Origin: Burkholderiaceae bacterium 16
Lineage (GTDB): Bacteria > Pseudomonadota > Gammaproteobacteria > Burkholderiales > Burkholderiaceae
Reading direction: 5' to 3'
Assembly (NCBI GenBank): GCA_000955785.1
Contig: JYOD01000007.1
Span: forward strand, 17,341-81,340
Length of the DNA stretch: 64,000 bases
The translations under genes were made by a program, and so were the position numbers. This document shows positions 45,554-53,523 of the stretch, piece after piece. Under the pieces are notes generated by a model, which was not told the DNA's origin, searched no databases, and saw nothing but the letters and a program-made list of their open reading frames with translations. How positions within the stretch are numbered: position 1 is the first letter of the stretch; every line of letters starts with the position of its first letter.

Positions 45554-46225
45554 CTACCCCAACAGCAGCACTGCGCCGCAGCCCGTCAGCGCCAGCGTCC
45601 ATACGCGGTCGAGGTTGATCCATCCCGTGCGCAGGAACGCTACGCCGACGCGGTCGTAGACGAGCAACGCTACGGTGCCGATAGCGAGGAGCATGGTCAG
45701 CGTATGCAATCCCAGCGCCAGCAGCGCCGGCATCAGCGGGCCATTGGCGGCCGGCCCGCTGGCCACGGCGCTGCACAGCGGCAGCAGCGCCGGCACCAGC
45801 ATCAAGCCCGCGCCATGCGTGCCCGCCATCAGGAATGACCACAGCGCCAGCCCGGCCATGCCGGCCTGCATGCCCACGCGCGGATGCTGGCGGTGGCCGC
45901 GCAGGGCGTGCCAGCCGGCCCAGGCGATCAGCACCGCGCCACCGGCGCGCGCCAGCCATTGGGGATCGAGCAGGCTGCCGAGCGTAAGCGTGGCGGCCAG
46001 TACCAGGGCGACCGCCAGCGCATGGCCGAGCGCGATCGGCAGCAGTGCCAGCAGCACTACCTTGCGCCGTCCGCGATGCAGCCCGAGCGCTACCGCGAAC
46101 AGCCAGCCCATCGCGGGATTGATGCCGTGGAACAAGCCCAGCGCGGCGATGGCCAGCCAGGGCCACCAGAGTGGCCACAGCGTGGCGAAGTGCGTGCCCA
46201 GCGGCACGCCCGGGGTGGCGGGCAT
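45554..46225 (-). CDS. Multi-pass membrane protein next to methanethiol oxidase
   Basis: A 223-residue protein with about six hydrophobic segments and histidines at the edges of several (LFHGINPAMGW, LGHALAVAL, GTHGAGLML, LHTLTMLL), reminiscent of nickel/cobalt or copper permease-like proteins. I do not assign a family. It starts 10 bases after the methanethiol oxidase-like gene's stop, so the two are co-transcribed. A role in metal supply to that enzyme is an inference. Confidence 0.7.
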   Translation of the reverse strand: MPATPGVPLGTHFATLWPLWWPWLAIAALGLFHGINPAMGWLFAVALGLHRGRRKVVLLALLPIALGHALAVALVLAATLTLGSLLDPQWLARAGGAVLIAWAGWHALRGHRQHPRVGMQAGMAGLALWSFLMAGTHGAGLMLVPALLPLCSAVASGPAANGPLMPALLALGLHTLTMLLAIGTVALLVYDRVGVAFLRTGWINLDRVWTLALTGCGAVLLLG

Positions 46226-46235
46226 GGCGGGTCCG

Positions 46236-47630
46236 CTATGGGTAGCAGTACGAATCCGACGAGCAATCGCCGCCTTGCAGCCTGACCTGGTGCGGACGAT
46301 GGCCCGCCGGCCAGCGCAGGAAGAAGCGCGGGTCGAAAGCGATGCCGCCTTCGGCGGTGGCGTCCAGCTTGACCATCCAGCCGTCGATCCCGTCCGGGTA
46401 GAACTGCGGATCGACCGCGCCGTAGAGCGAGTTGGTGAAGTAGACGCGGCGCCCGTCGCGGCTGACTTCCACCATCTGTGGGCCGCCGTTGAGCGCGGCG
46501 CCGCCGGCGCCGGGATGCGTGGCGCGCGAGACGATGCCGCCAATGCGCACACGCCCGCTCTGCTTCGGTGCGAACGGGTCGGAGACGTCGTACTGCAGCA
46601 GGTCACCGGTGCCCCAGCACGCGACATAGAGGAAGCGGTCGTCCATCGACAGGTCGATGTCGCTGACCAGCGGCGGCACCGCCTTGAAGCCCTTGAGGAT
46701 GGGCGGCAGCAGATCCGGGTCCGCCGGCTCGGCGGGAATATCGATCACCTTGCGCACTGCCCACTTGTCGCTGTCCCGGTACCAGACCCAAATCGACGAA
46801 GACAGGTCCTTCAGGCTGATCACGCAATTGACGAAGCCGTACGCCTTGGTGGGGTCGTGCGCGGGGCGCAGCTCGAACACAAGCTGGTACGCCTCGCCGA
46901 AGTCGATCTCCTGCAAGTGCTTGCGTCTGGTGAGATCCCAGAAGTGCAGGCGGCGGCCGTAGCGCGAGCCGAGCAGGATCTCGGGCACCAGGCCGTCCTC
47001 GATCATGTCGGGCGTGCCCCATTCGCTGGTGACCAGCGTGTCGTAGCCGAGGTGCCACCAGCCGTCATAGGCAAAATACTGCGGGCCGCGTTCCACCTCC
47101 CACTGCCCGAGCGGCTCGAAGCCCTGCTGGTCCAGCAGCAGGATGCCGCCCGGCCCCTTGCCCTCGGCATTGCCCAGCGCCGTCACGTAGATGCCGGCGG
47201 GGCCGCAGTGCACGGTGTGCGGGCGCGTATAGCCGGTGCGTTCGGCCAGCTCGGCAGGTTCGATGATCTTGGCAATGGCCGGCCGCCGCGGGTCGGGCCG
47301 GGTGTCGATGATGTAGATGCGCGACGAGCGCAGACCCGGCACCACCAGGTAGCGCCTTTCCATATGCGGATGAGGGGCATTCGGGCAGAGGCAGGAAGAG
47401 CAGGCGTTCCAGCCGAAGTGATGCAGTTCGTCGCCCGCATACGGCATGGGCAACTGCCCGACGATGGTGGCATAGGTCTTGGATGCGGGATCGACGTCGA
47501 CCACGGCAATGCCGTCGGGCTGGGTGCGCGTGGGATCGAACATCGCCACATAGGCGAGTGCCTCTGGGGGCGCCTTTGCTGCCAGGCGGGGCGATGGGTA
47601 AAAGCTGGGATCGGGCTTCCAGGTTGCCAT
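46236..47630 (-). CDS. Selenium-binding protein / methanethiol oxidase family protein
   Basis: A 464-residue SBP56-type beta-propeller protein. Family marks are HHFGWNACSSCLC, SSRIYIIDT, GGILLLDQQGF, HTVHC, DLSMDDRFLYVACWGTGDL, GGPQMVEVS and the C-terminal GGDCSSD. Bacterial members (MtoX) are copper-dependent oxidases that turn methanethiol into formaldehyde, sulfide and hydrogen peroxide. No signal peptide precedes the domain, unlike the periplasmic Hyphomicrobium enzyme. AAGGAGGCGCATC precedes the ATG. A 43-codon secreted peptide gene ends 17 bases upstream. Confidence 0.9.
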   Translation of the reverse strand: MATWKPDPSFYPSPRLAAKAPPEALAYVAMFDPTRTQPDGIAVVDVDPASKTYATIVGQLPMPYAGDELHHFGWNACSSCLCPNAPHPHMERRYLVVPGLRSSRIYIIDTRPDPRRPAIAKIIEPAELAERTGYTRPHTVHCGPAGIYVTALGNAEGKGPGGILLLDQQGFEPLGQWEVERGPQYFAYDGWWHLGYDTLVTSEWGTPDMIEDGLVPEILLGSRYGRRLHFWDLTRRKHLQEIDFGEAYQLVFELRPAHDPTKAYGFVNCVISLKDLSSSIWVWYRDSDKWAVRKVIDIPAEPADPDLLPPILKGFKAVPPLVSDIDLSMDDRFLYVACWGTGDLLQYDVSDPFAPKQSGRVRIGGIVSRATHPGAGGAALNGGPQMVEVSRDGRRVYFTNSLYGAVDPQFYPDGIDGWMVKLDATAEGGIAFDPRFFLRWPAGHRPHQVRLQGGDCSSDSYCYP

Positions 47631-47647
47631 GATGCGCCTCCTTGTGC

Positions 47648-47779
47648 CTAGCCGTGAACCTTGCTGGATACCACTGGCTTTGAACTATAGGACACATCGC
47701 GGCAGGCCTGCGCGTGGCCAACGCCGGCGCCCGTTACCATCAGTAGCGCCGCCATCGCGGCGGCTTGCCATCGCTTCAT
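47648..47779 (-). CDS. Small secreted peptide upstream of methanethiol oxidase
   Basis: A 43-residue reading frame. It has a clear signal peptide (MKRWQAAAMAALLMVTGAGV then GHAQA) and a mature part of about 18 residues with one cysteine. GAGGAAGCAGAGA precedes the ATG at 47777-47779. It ends 17 bases before the oxidase gene ATG, in another frame, and its stop lies just upstream of that gene's ribosome binding site, suggesting coupling. It could be a true small periplasmic peptide, a leader peptide or a signal sequence that was split from the oxidase gene. Confidence 0.6.
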   Translation of the reverse strand: MKRWQAAAMAALLMVTGAGVGHAQACRDVSYSSKPVVSSKVHG

Positions 47780-47904
47780 TCTCTGCTTCCTCGCTAGGTT
47801 GGGTGGCCGCATGGCGGCCGACCGCCGAGTATAGAAAGCGCGCGCAGCGCCGCGAACTGATGGTTTCCTCTTAGCTTAGAAGGCGGGTGCGCAAGGCAGG
47901 GACG

Positions 47905-48669
47905 CTAGGACTGCCTCTCGGCCGTGGCCGGGTTCGGCCCAGTGCCGGCGGCCGGCGCCGTCTGCGTGGACCGGTAGCTGTACGCGAGCGCCAGCAGGAT
48001 GACGATGGGTACCGCCAGGCACCAGAAAGATGCAAACACGTAGGCATAGGCCCCGGACACGGCGCCGGCGGCGAACGCCCCGATGGCGGGGACCATCTTG
48101 CGCAGCCGGTTCTTCGCGGGCGCGATCTTGTCGGCCGGACCGCGGGCCAGTTCTACCAGGTCGATGATGACCTGCGTGCTGTTGCCCGTCATGATGGTGG
48201 TCGGCACATGGTCGGTCAGCACGATGCGCGACTGCGCGTTCTGGACCGCCATCGCGGCCACGCCCAGCATGCCGGTTGCGATGGCGGAGGGCATGTCGGG
48301 CGAGGTGACGGGCGAGGCCAGGCAGCCGGCTAGCATGAACAAGGCCAGCAGCACCCCTTGCGCGACCAGCAGCGGCGGGAGCGGCGGCTTGCCGCGCGCC
48401 AGCATGGCGTCGATCGCGATCTTGGTGGCCGCCACCGACAGGGCGAACACGGGCAACGCCAGCATCTTGGCCGCCACGCCGGTGGTCGAGTGCGCCAGCT
48501 CCACGCCGACCATGACAAAGTTGCCGGTCACGTGCGCGGTAAACAGCCCGAACAGCGCGATAAAGCCGACCACGTCGACGTAGCCTGCCACCAGGCTAAG
48601 CCAGGCTGCCTTGAGCACGTTGCCGACGGTTGCCTGGGGTTGCGGCGGCGATTGCGGCGTGGTCGGCAT
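47905..48669 (-). CDS. DUF1275 (YoaK) family membrane protein
   Basis: A 254-residue membrane protein with about six transmembrane segments and the DUF1275 motifs GYVDVVGFIALFGLFTAHVT, GNFV, QNAQSRI and MTGNSTQVIIDL. Function of the family is unknown; it may be a transporter. It is divergent from the dioxygenase operon. Confidence 0.9.
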   Translation of the reverse strand: MPTTPQSPPQPQATVGNVLKAAWLSLVAGYVDVVGFIALFGLFTAHVTGNFVMVGVELAHSTTGVAAKMLALPVFALSVAATKIAIDAMLARGKPPLPPLLVAQGVLLALFMLAGCLASPVTSPDMPSAIATGMLGVAAMAVQNAQSRIVLTDHVPTTIMTGNSTQVIIDLVELARGPADKIAPAKNRLRKMVPAIGAFAAGAVSGAYAYVFASFWCLAVPIVILLALAYSYRSTQTAPAAGTGPNPATAERQS

Positions 48670-48841
48670 GGCGGTCTCATGGTTGTGAAGAGGCGGGCGC
48701 TTAACTGTACTACAGCATAGGACGGAACCATTGGTGCGAGAGTCTAAGCGCCAGCATCGCTCCCTCCGTACAGGAGCAGTACCCGCCGCTCAGGGCAGCG
48801 TGGTGCCTTGATCCGCCTGCCAGACCGCGTTGCAAATTTCC

Positions 48842-48869
48842 TTGATTTTTTCAAAAGCTGGCCCATAAT
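48842..48869 (+). promoter_or_regulatory. Probable sigma-70 promoter of the dioxygenase operon
   Basis: TTGATT (48842-48847) and CATAAT (48864-48869) are separated by 16 bases, a near-consensus -35/-10 pair. The perfect LacI-type operator at 48880-48893 starts 11 bases downstream, over the expected transcription start, as for a repressed promoter. Confidence 0.6.
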
Positions 48870-48879
48870 GCGGAGGTCT

Positions 48880-48893
48880 TGCAAACGTTTGCA
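48880..48893. promoter_or_regulatory. LacI-type operator 1
   Basis: TGCAAACGTTTGCA is a perfect 14-bp palindrome with the central CpG typical of LacI/PurR-family operators. It lies just downstream of the -10 hexamer and 25 bases before the dioxygenase ATG. An identical copy is at 53064-53077. Confidence 0.88.
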
Positions 48894-48917
48894 TAACCCA
48901 AAGCGAGAGAGACGCAT

Positions 48918-49847
48918 ATGGAGACGATACTTGCCCCGAGGCATGGCCAGGGCCTTGCCGTGGTGGACGATGAACACACGCTCAGCCAGCTGGTGAAGCA
49001 GGCCATGCACGATACCGCCGACCCGCGCCTGCGTCAGGTCGTCGACGCGCTGGTCGATCATCTGCACGCCTTCCTGAGGGAGGTGCGCCCGAGTGACGAG
49101 GAGTTCGAGTTCGGGCTGCGCTACCTCGCAGCGCTTGGCCACGCCACCAACGCCACCAACAATGAAGTCGTGCTGGCGGCGGATGTGCTGGGGTTGTCGA
49201 CGCTGGTCACGCTGATGAACAACGGCACCACCGGTGGCCGCACGCCGGGCGCGCTGCTCGGGCCGTTCTATCGCGGCGGCGCGCCGTCCTACGACTGCGG
49301 GGATTGCGTGGTGCAAGGCGAAACGCCGGGCCTGCCGCTGTTCGTGACGGGGCAGGTGCGCAACATCGCGGGCGAGCCGCTGGCGGGCGCGCTGGTGGAG
49401 GCCTGGCAGGCATCGCCGGTCGGCCTCTACGACAACCAGGATCCGTCGCAGCCCGACAAGAACCTGCGCGGCGCTTTTCGCACCGATGCGAACGGCCGCT
49501 TCCACTTCCGTTCCGTGCGCCCGGCGGGCTATCCCGTGCCCACCGATGGTCCCGTCGGCAAGCTGCTGGCCGAACAGAACCGCCATCCGTACCGCCCCGC
49601 GCATATTCATTTCATCGCGGCCGCGCCGGGCTATCGCACGCTGGTGACGCAGGTGTTCGCGGATGACTCCGAACACCTGGAATCGGACGTGACCTTCGGC
49701 GTGCACCGCGAACTGGTCGGGCACTTCCGCCGCGTGGACGAAGGCGCCAGCCCGTGGGGCGGATTCTCCGCGCCGTTCTGCACGCTCGACTTCAACTTCG
49801 TGCTGGAGCCCGGCGAGCAGACTTTCCCGACGCCTCCCATCGACTGA
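48918..49847 (+). CDS. Intradiol ring-cleavage dioxygenase, hydroxyquinol 1,2-dioxygenase-like
   Basis: A 309-residue intradiol dioxygenase with the catechol/hydroxyquinol N-terminal dimerisation domain (about 20-100) and catalytic domain with non-haem Fe(III) ligands Y171 (GLYDNQ), Y205 (AGYPVPTDGP), H229 and H231 (RPAHIHF). The PTDGPVG stretch after the second tyrosine fits hydroxyquinol more than plain catechol. It would open a 1,2,4-trihydroxybenzene to maleylacetate. It is first in an operon under a LacI-type operator. Confidence 0.9.
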   Translation: METILAPRHGQGLAVVDDEHTLSQLVKQAMHDTADPRLRQVVDALVDHLHAFLREVRPSDEEFEFGLRYLAALGHATNATNNEVVLAADVLGLSTLVTLMNNGTTGGRTPGALLGPFYRGGAPSYDCGDCVVQGETPGLPLFVTGQVRNIAGEPLAGALVEAWQASPVGLYDNQDPSQPDKNLRGAFRTDANGRFHFRSVRPAGYPVPTDGPVGKLLAEQNRHPYRPAHIHFIAAAPGYRTLVTQVFADDSEHLESDVTFGVHRELVGHFRRVDEGASPWGGFSAPFCTLDFNFVLEPGEQTFPTPPID

Positions 49848-49871
49848 TTACCTACAACAGAAGAACTCAAG

Positions 49872-50639
49872 ATGGCAATTCCAGATCAAGCAGTGATGCC
49901 GCAGCTTGCCGGCAAGGTAGCCGTCATCCTTGGCGGCACGGGCGGCATCGGCATGGCCACGGCGCACAAGCTGGCAAGCCTCGGTGCCAGTGTCGTGCTG
50001 GTCGGCCGCAAGGCGCAGACGGCCGCGCGCGCCGTGGCCGGACTGCCGGCGGGCAATCACCACGCTGCCGTGGCGGAGGTCAGTGACTCGGCCTCGCTCA
50101 CGCGCCTTGCCGATGAAGTCCAGCGCAAGTACGGCCGCATCGACATGCTGGTCAACAGCGCCGGCTTCACCACGGCGATCCCGCATGGCGACCTGGACAC
50201 GCTGGACGACGCGCTCATCGACCAGATGTTCGCCGTCAACTGGCGCGGGCAGTTCGCCGCGATCCGCGCGATGGCCTCGCACCTGAAGGCCACCGGGGAA
50301 GGGCTGGTGGTCAACGTGGGATCGATCGCCGGACGCACCGGCATGGGCAGCAATGTCGCGTACTGCGCGGTGAAGGCAGGACTCGACATGATGGCCGTCT
50401 CGCTGGGCCGCGCGCTGGCGCCGGAGATCCGCGTGCTCAACGTATCGCCCGGCGTGGTGGATACGGATTTCGTGCCGGGGCGCGACAGCGCCTTCAACGA
50501 GCGGGCGGCAAAGACCACGCCGCTCAAGCGCATCGGCAAGCCGGACGATGTGGCCGATGCCATTGTTGCCTGCGCTACTTCGCTGCGATTTGCCACCGGC
50601 ACCACCATCGTGGTCGATGGCGGGCGCCAGCTTGGTTGA
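49872..50639 (+). CDS. Short-chain dehydrogenase/reductase
   Basis: A 255-residue SDR. Cofactor motif GGTGGIGMA is at 21-29, NSAG at 95-98, and the catalytic S151, Y164 and K168 (VGSIAGR, YCAVK) are present. It lies 24 bases after the dioxygenase gene. It probably reduces or oxidises a carbonyl intermediate of the ring-cleavage pathway. Confidence 0.92.
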   Translation: MAIPDQAVMPQLAGKVAVILGGTGGIGMATAHKLASLGASVVLVGRKAQTAARAVAGLPAGNHHAAVAEVSDSASLTRLADEVQRKYGRIDMLVNSAGFTTAIPHGDLDTLDDALIDQMFAVNWRGQFAAIRAMASHLKATGEGLVVNVGSIAGRTGMGSNVAYCAVKAGLDMMAVSLGRALAPEIRVLNVSPGVVDTDFVPGRDSAFNERAAKTTPLKRIGKPDDVADAIVACATSLRFATGTTIVVDGGRQLG

Positions 50640-50642
50640 TTC

Positions 50643-50677
50643 AGCTCCGCTCGCCCACGGCGTGGGAGAGGGGAGCT
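50643..50677. repeat. Palindromic hairpin related to the 2343-2382 element
   Basis: AGCTCC and GGAGCT form an outer stem around a CCCAC/GTGGG inner stem. It shares the CCGCTCGC and GGGAGAGGGGAG words with the hairpin at 2343-2382. It begins four bases after the SDR stop codon and may attenuate transcription before the BKACE gene. Confidence 0.55.
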
Positions 50678-50761
50678 ACGGCGGCGCGAGATCTCGTTCG
50701 ACGAGGGGTAGCCCGCACTGAAGCGCAAAGAACCAGTTTTCAAGACATCAACCCGTTCGCC

Positions 50762-51646
50762 ATGCACAGCAGAAATACCATCATCACCTGCGCCGTCACC
50801 GGCAACATCGTCACCCCCGAGCAACATCCAGGCTTACCCGTGACGCCCGCGCAGATCGCCACAGCGGCACTGGAGGCAGCCGAGGCCGGCGCCGCCGCCG
50901 CCCACATCCATGTACGCGATCCCGCGACCGGGAGGCCATCCATGGCGCTCGAATACTACGCCGAGGTCATCGAAGAGATCCGCAAGCGCAACAAGGCACT
51001 TATCATCAATCTCACCACTGGCCCCGGCGGACGCTTCGTGCCAGACGACGACGAGCCTCGCCGGGCCGCCGCTGGCACCACGCTGGTTCGTCCGGAGGTG
51101 CGCGTGGCGCATATCGCCGCGTTGCGCCCCGACGTGTGTTCGCTGGACCTCAACACCATGAACTCCGGCTCCGATGTCGTCATCAACACGCCGAAGAACG
51201 TACGCAAGATGGCGGCCGTCATCCGCAGCGCGGGGGTCATGCCTGAGCTTGAGATCTTCGACTCCGGCGACCTCCACATGGCGCGCGACTTCATCAAGGA
51301 TGGCGTGCTGGACGGTCCCGGCCTCTGGACCTTCGTGCTCGGCGTGAAATACGGTTTCGCGGCCACGCCGGAAACCCTGTTCTATGCCCGCAATATGCTG
51401 CCGCCGGGCGCGCACTGGTCGGCCTTCGGCGTCGGGCGCGCGGAGTTTCCGATCGTGGCGCAGTCGTGGCTGGCGGGAGGGCATGTCCGGGTCGGCCTGG
51501 AAGACAACATCTACCTGGAGAAGGGCGTGCTCGCCCCGGACAACGCCGCGCTGGTCGCCAAGGCGCGGGACATCATCGCGTCGCTGGGCGGCGCAATCGC
51601 GTCGCCGCGCGAGGCCCGGGCCACGCTCGGCCTGCGGGCGGCATGA
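50762..51646 (+). CDS. Beta-keto acid cleavage enzyme (BKACE, DUF849)
   Basis: A 294-residue BKACE TIM-barrel protein. Family enzymes split a beta-keto acid with acetyl-CoA to give acetoacetate and a new CoA ester. Zinc-binding H48 and H50 (HIHVRD) and E247 (GLEDNIY) are present. In the lysine-pathway enzyme Kce, Glu14 binds the substrate amine; here the aligned residue is I16 (VTGNIVTP), so the substrate is not an amino-keto acid. The ribosome binding site is weak, and the ATG at 50762 was chosen where homology begins. It sits between the SDR and quinone-oxidoreductase-like genes. Confidence 0.92.
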   Translation: MHSRNTIITCAVTGNIVTPEQHPGLPVTPAQIATAALEAAEAGAAAAHIHVRDPATGRPSMALEYYAEVIEEIRKRNKALIINLTTGPGGRFVPDDDEPRRAAAGTTLVRPEVRVAHIAALRPDVCSLDLNTMNSGSDVVINTPKNVRKMAAVIRSAGVMPELEIFDSGDLHMARDFIKDGVLDGPGLWTFVLGVKYGFAATPETLFYARNMLPPGAHWSAFGVGRAEFPIVAQSWLAGGHVRVGLEDNIYLEKGVLAPDNAALVAKARDIIASLGGAIASPREARATLGLRAA

Positions 51647-51726
51647 GCGCGAAGGCAATCCTGCCAGCGGCGCTCCTTCATATTGACAACACAACTACCG
51701 ACAAACGTAACCAGGTGCACGACAAG

Positions 51727-52704
51727 ATGAACACTATCCGCGTTTCCCGCAAGGCCGCGAACATCGACGAGCTGCTGCTCGAGTTCGTCGGCAATCCCAA
51801 GCCAGCTGCCGCCGCCGGCCAGTGCGTCATCGAGGTGGCCAGTGCCGGCGTCAACCCGAGCGACGTCAAGGCCACGCTGGGACTGATGCCGCACGCCGTG
51901 TGGCCGCGCGTGCCTGGCCGCGACTACGCCGGCGTGGTGGTGGACGGGCCCGCGCACCTGCTGGGCAAGGAAGTCTGGGGCAGCGGCGGCGAGCTTGGCA
52001 TTCGGCGCGACGGCACGCATAGCCGTTACCTGACGCTGGACGCCGCCGCTGTGCGCGAGAAACCTGCCAACGTCCCGCTGCGGGAAGCCGGCGCGGTCGG
52101 CGTGCCGTTCGTGACCGCCTACGAAGGCCTGCGGCGCGCCGGCTTGCCAAAGGCGGGCAGCGTGGTGCTGGTCTGCGGCGGCAACGGCAAGGTTGGCCAG
52201 GCCACCATCCAGATTGCCACCGCGCTGGGCGCTCATGTATTCGCCGTGGAGCGAGAGGCCGGCCCGTATCGTGGCCACGCAAGCAGCACGGTGCGCATGA
52301 TGGATGCCAGCCGCGACAACATCGCCGAGCTGGTGCGGGAAGAAACCGACGGCCACGGGGCCGATATCGTCTACAACACGGTCGGCAGCCCGTACTTCGA
52401 GCAGGCCAACAAGGCCATGGCGACCGGCGCCGCGCAGATCTTCATCTCGACCATCGACCGCGCCGTGCCGTTCGACATCTTTGCCTTCTACCGCGGCCAG
52501 CATACCTATGTGGGCATCGATACGCTGGCGATGGACAGCATCGCATGCGCGGCGGTCTTCGATCGGCTCGCCCCGATGTTCGCGGCGGAGCAGCTCAAGC
52601 CCTTCCCGGTGCGCGCCGACTACACCTTTCCGCTGGCCCGTGCTGCCGACGCGTATCGCGCCGTGCTGCAGGGCGCGCGGGAACGCGTGGTGCTGACGCC
52701 GTGA
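51727..52704 (+). CDS. Quinone-oxidoreductase-like zinc-type alcohol dehydrogenase
   Basis: A 325-residue MDR-superfamily reductase. It has VEVASAGVNPSDVKATLG-like substrate domain, PGRDYAGVV, and the cofactor motif CGGNGKVGQATIQIA. No zinc-ligand cysteines are evident, so it belongs to the quinone-reductase branch. ATG 51727 was chosen over an in-frame ATG at 51643 that overlaps the BKACE stop, since homology begins there. It may reduce the enone of maleylacetate, an inference. Confidence 0.9.
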   Translation: MNTIRVSRKAANIDELLLEFVGNPKPAAAAGQCVIEVASAGVNPSDVKATLGLMPHAVWPRVPGRDYAGVVVDGPAHLLGKEVWGSGGELGIRRDGTHSRYLTLDAAAVREKPANVPLREAGAVGVPFVTAYEGLRRAGLPKAGSVVLVCGGNGKVGQATIQIATALGAHVFAVEREAGPYRGHASSTVRMMDASRDNIAELVREETDGHGADIVYNTVGSPYFEQANKAMATGAAQIFISTIDRAVPFDIFAFYRGQHTYVGIDTLAMDSIACAAVFDRLAPMFAAEQLKPFPVRADYTFPLARAADAYRAVLQGARERVVLTP

Positions 52705-53039
52705 ATACGACGCGTTTCGCCACGGCGCCGGCGTATTTCCCGCCCCGGCATGAGGGCATGCGCTGCCTACGCCTGCAGGGCCACGAGGCAGGCCCGTCCG
52801 AGTCGCTCTGGTTAGGCGTCTCGGTCATCCTGCCGGGCGGCCATACCGGGCTGGATGCTTCGCCCCTGGAAAAGCACTACGTGGTGCTGGAGGGAGAGGT
52901 GACCATCAGCACCGGGACGGAGGTTGTGCAACTGGCGCAATACGACTCGGTGCGGCTTGCGCCGGGCGAAGCCCGCAAGGTGGAGAATCCGGGAAACTGT
53001 CCTGCCATGCTGCTGCTGGCCATGCCCTGTCCGCCATAA
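52701..53039 (+). CDS. Small cupin domain protein
   Basis: A 112-residue cupin starting at GTG 52701, overlapping the preceding stop codon by four bases (GTGA), so translation is coupled. The motifs GGHTGLDASPLEKHYVVLEG and VRLAPGEARKVEN are present, with one histidine of the first motif replaced, so metal binding is uncertain. It ends the dioxygenase operon. It may bind a pathway ligand. Confidence 0.82.
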   Translation: MNTTRFATAPAYFPPRHEGMRCLRLQGHEAGPSESLWLGVSVILPGGHTGLDASPLEKHYVVLEGEVTISTGTEVVQLAQYDSVRLAPGEARKVENPGNCPAMLLLAMPCPP

Positions 53040-53063
53040 CCATGCAGATTTTTTTAGTTTGAA

Positions 53064-53077
53064 TGCAAACGTTTGCA
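53064..53077. promoter_or_regulatory. LacI-type operator 2
   Basis: A second exact copy of TGCAAACGTTTGCA, 25 bases after the cupin stop and upstream of the porin remnant, Bug gene and LacI gene. It puts the transport and regulator half of the cluster under the same control, probably with autoregulation. Confidence 0.88.
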
Positions 53078-53150
53078 AATGCTTCAAATTGACGTGGTGA
53101 GCGTGACATTGTGAACCGCGCGTTGCGATCCCGTACCAAGGGGAGGGAAC

Positions 53151-53443
53151 ATGGAAGAAGCCCGGAGGCATGGGTGGGAGGATGCAGGCAAGGGTTGTGG
53201 CACAGGCGGTGCCGGGCACCGGTGGCTGGCGCTGGTAGCGGTGGCATGCGCTCCGGTGTACGCGCAATCCTCGGTGACGATCTATGGGCGTATCCGCTGT
53301 CCAAACGCACCGCGCTCTTTACCTACTACAGCCGCATCAATAACAAGAAAAACGCCATCGACGATTTCGCCATCAACGGTCTCGGGGTGTCCACGGGGGC
53401 CGATCCGCAAACTTTCGCGCTTGGCATGCGCCATTACTTCTAA
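53151..53443 (+). pseudogene. Remnant of a Gram-negative porin gene with large internal deletion
   Basis: The 5' part encodes a signal-peptide-like end and porin start (VYAQSSVTIYGRI) in one frame; the 3' part encodes the porin C-terminus (YPLSKRTALFTYYSRINNKK and DPQTFALGMRHYF) in another frame. Burkholderiales porins of this type are about 350-380 residues, so roughly 270 residues are missing, with the join near 53285-53300 and a frame change. It lies where a porin for the pathway substrate would be expected, ahead of the Bug receptor gene. Confidence 0.85.
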
Positions 53444-53523
53444 CCCTCGAACCTGACCATCGCGCCGCCCAACTGCGGCCGGATTGCGATCCGGCCGGCC
53501 ACGAGGCGGTGGAGGAGACAAAC

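Noticed and set aside
45372-46178. Minus-strand frame overlapping the membrane protein gene
   Set aside because: It is the shifted frame of the membrane protein gene, which itself has coherent hydrophobic segments.
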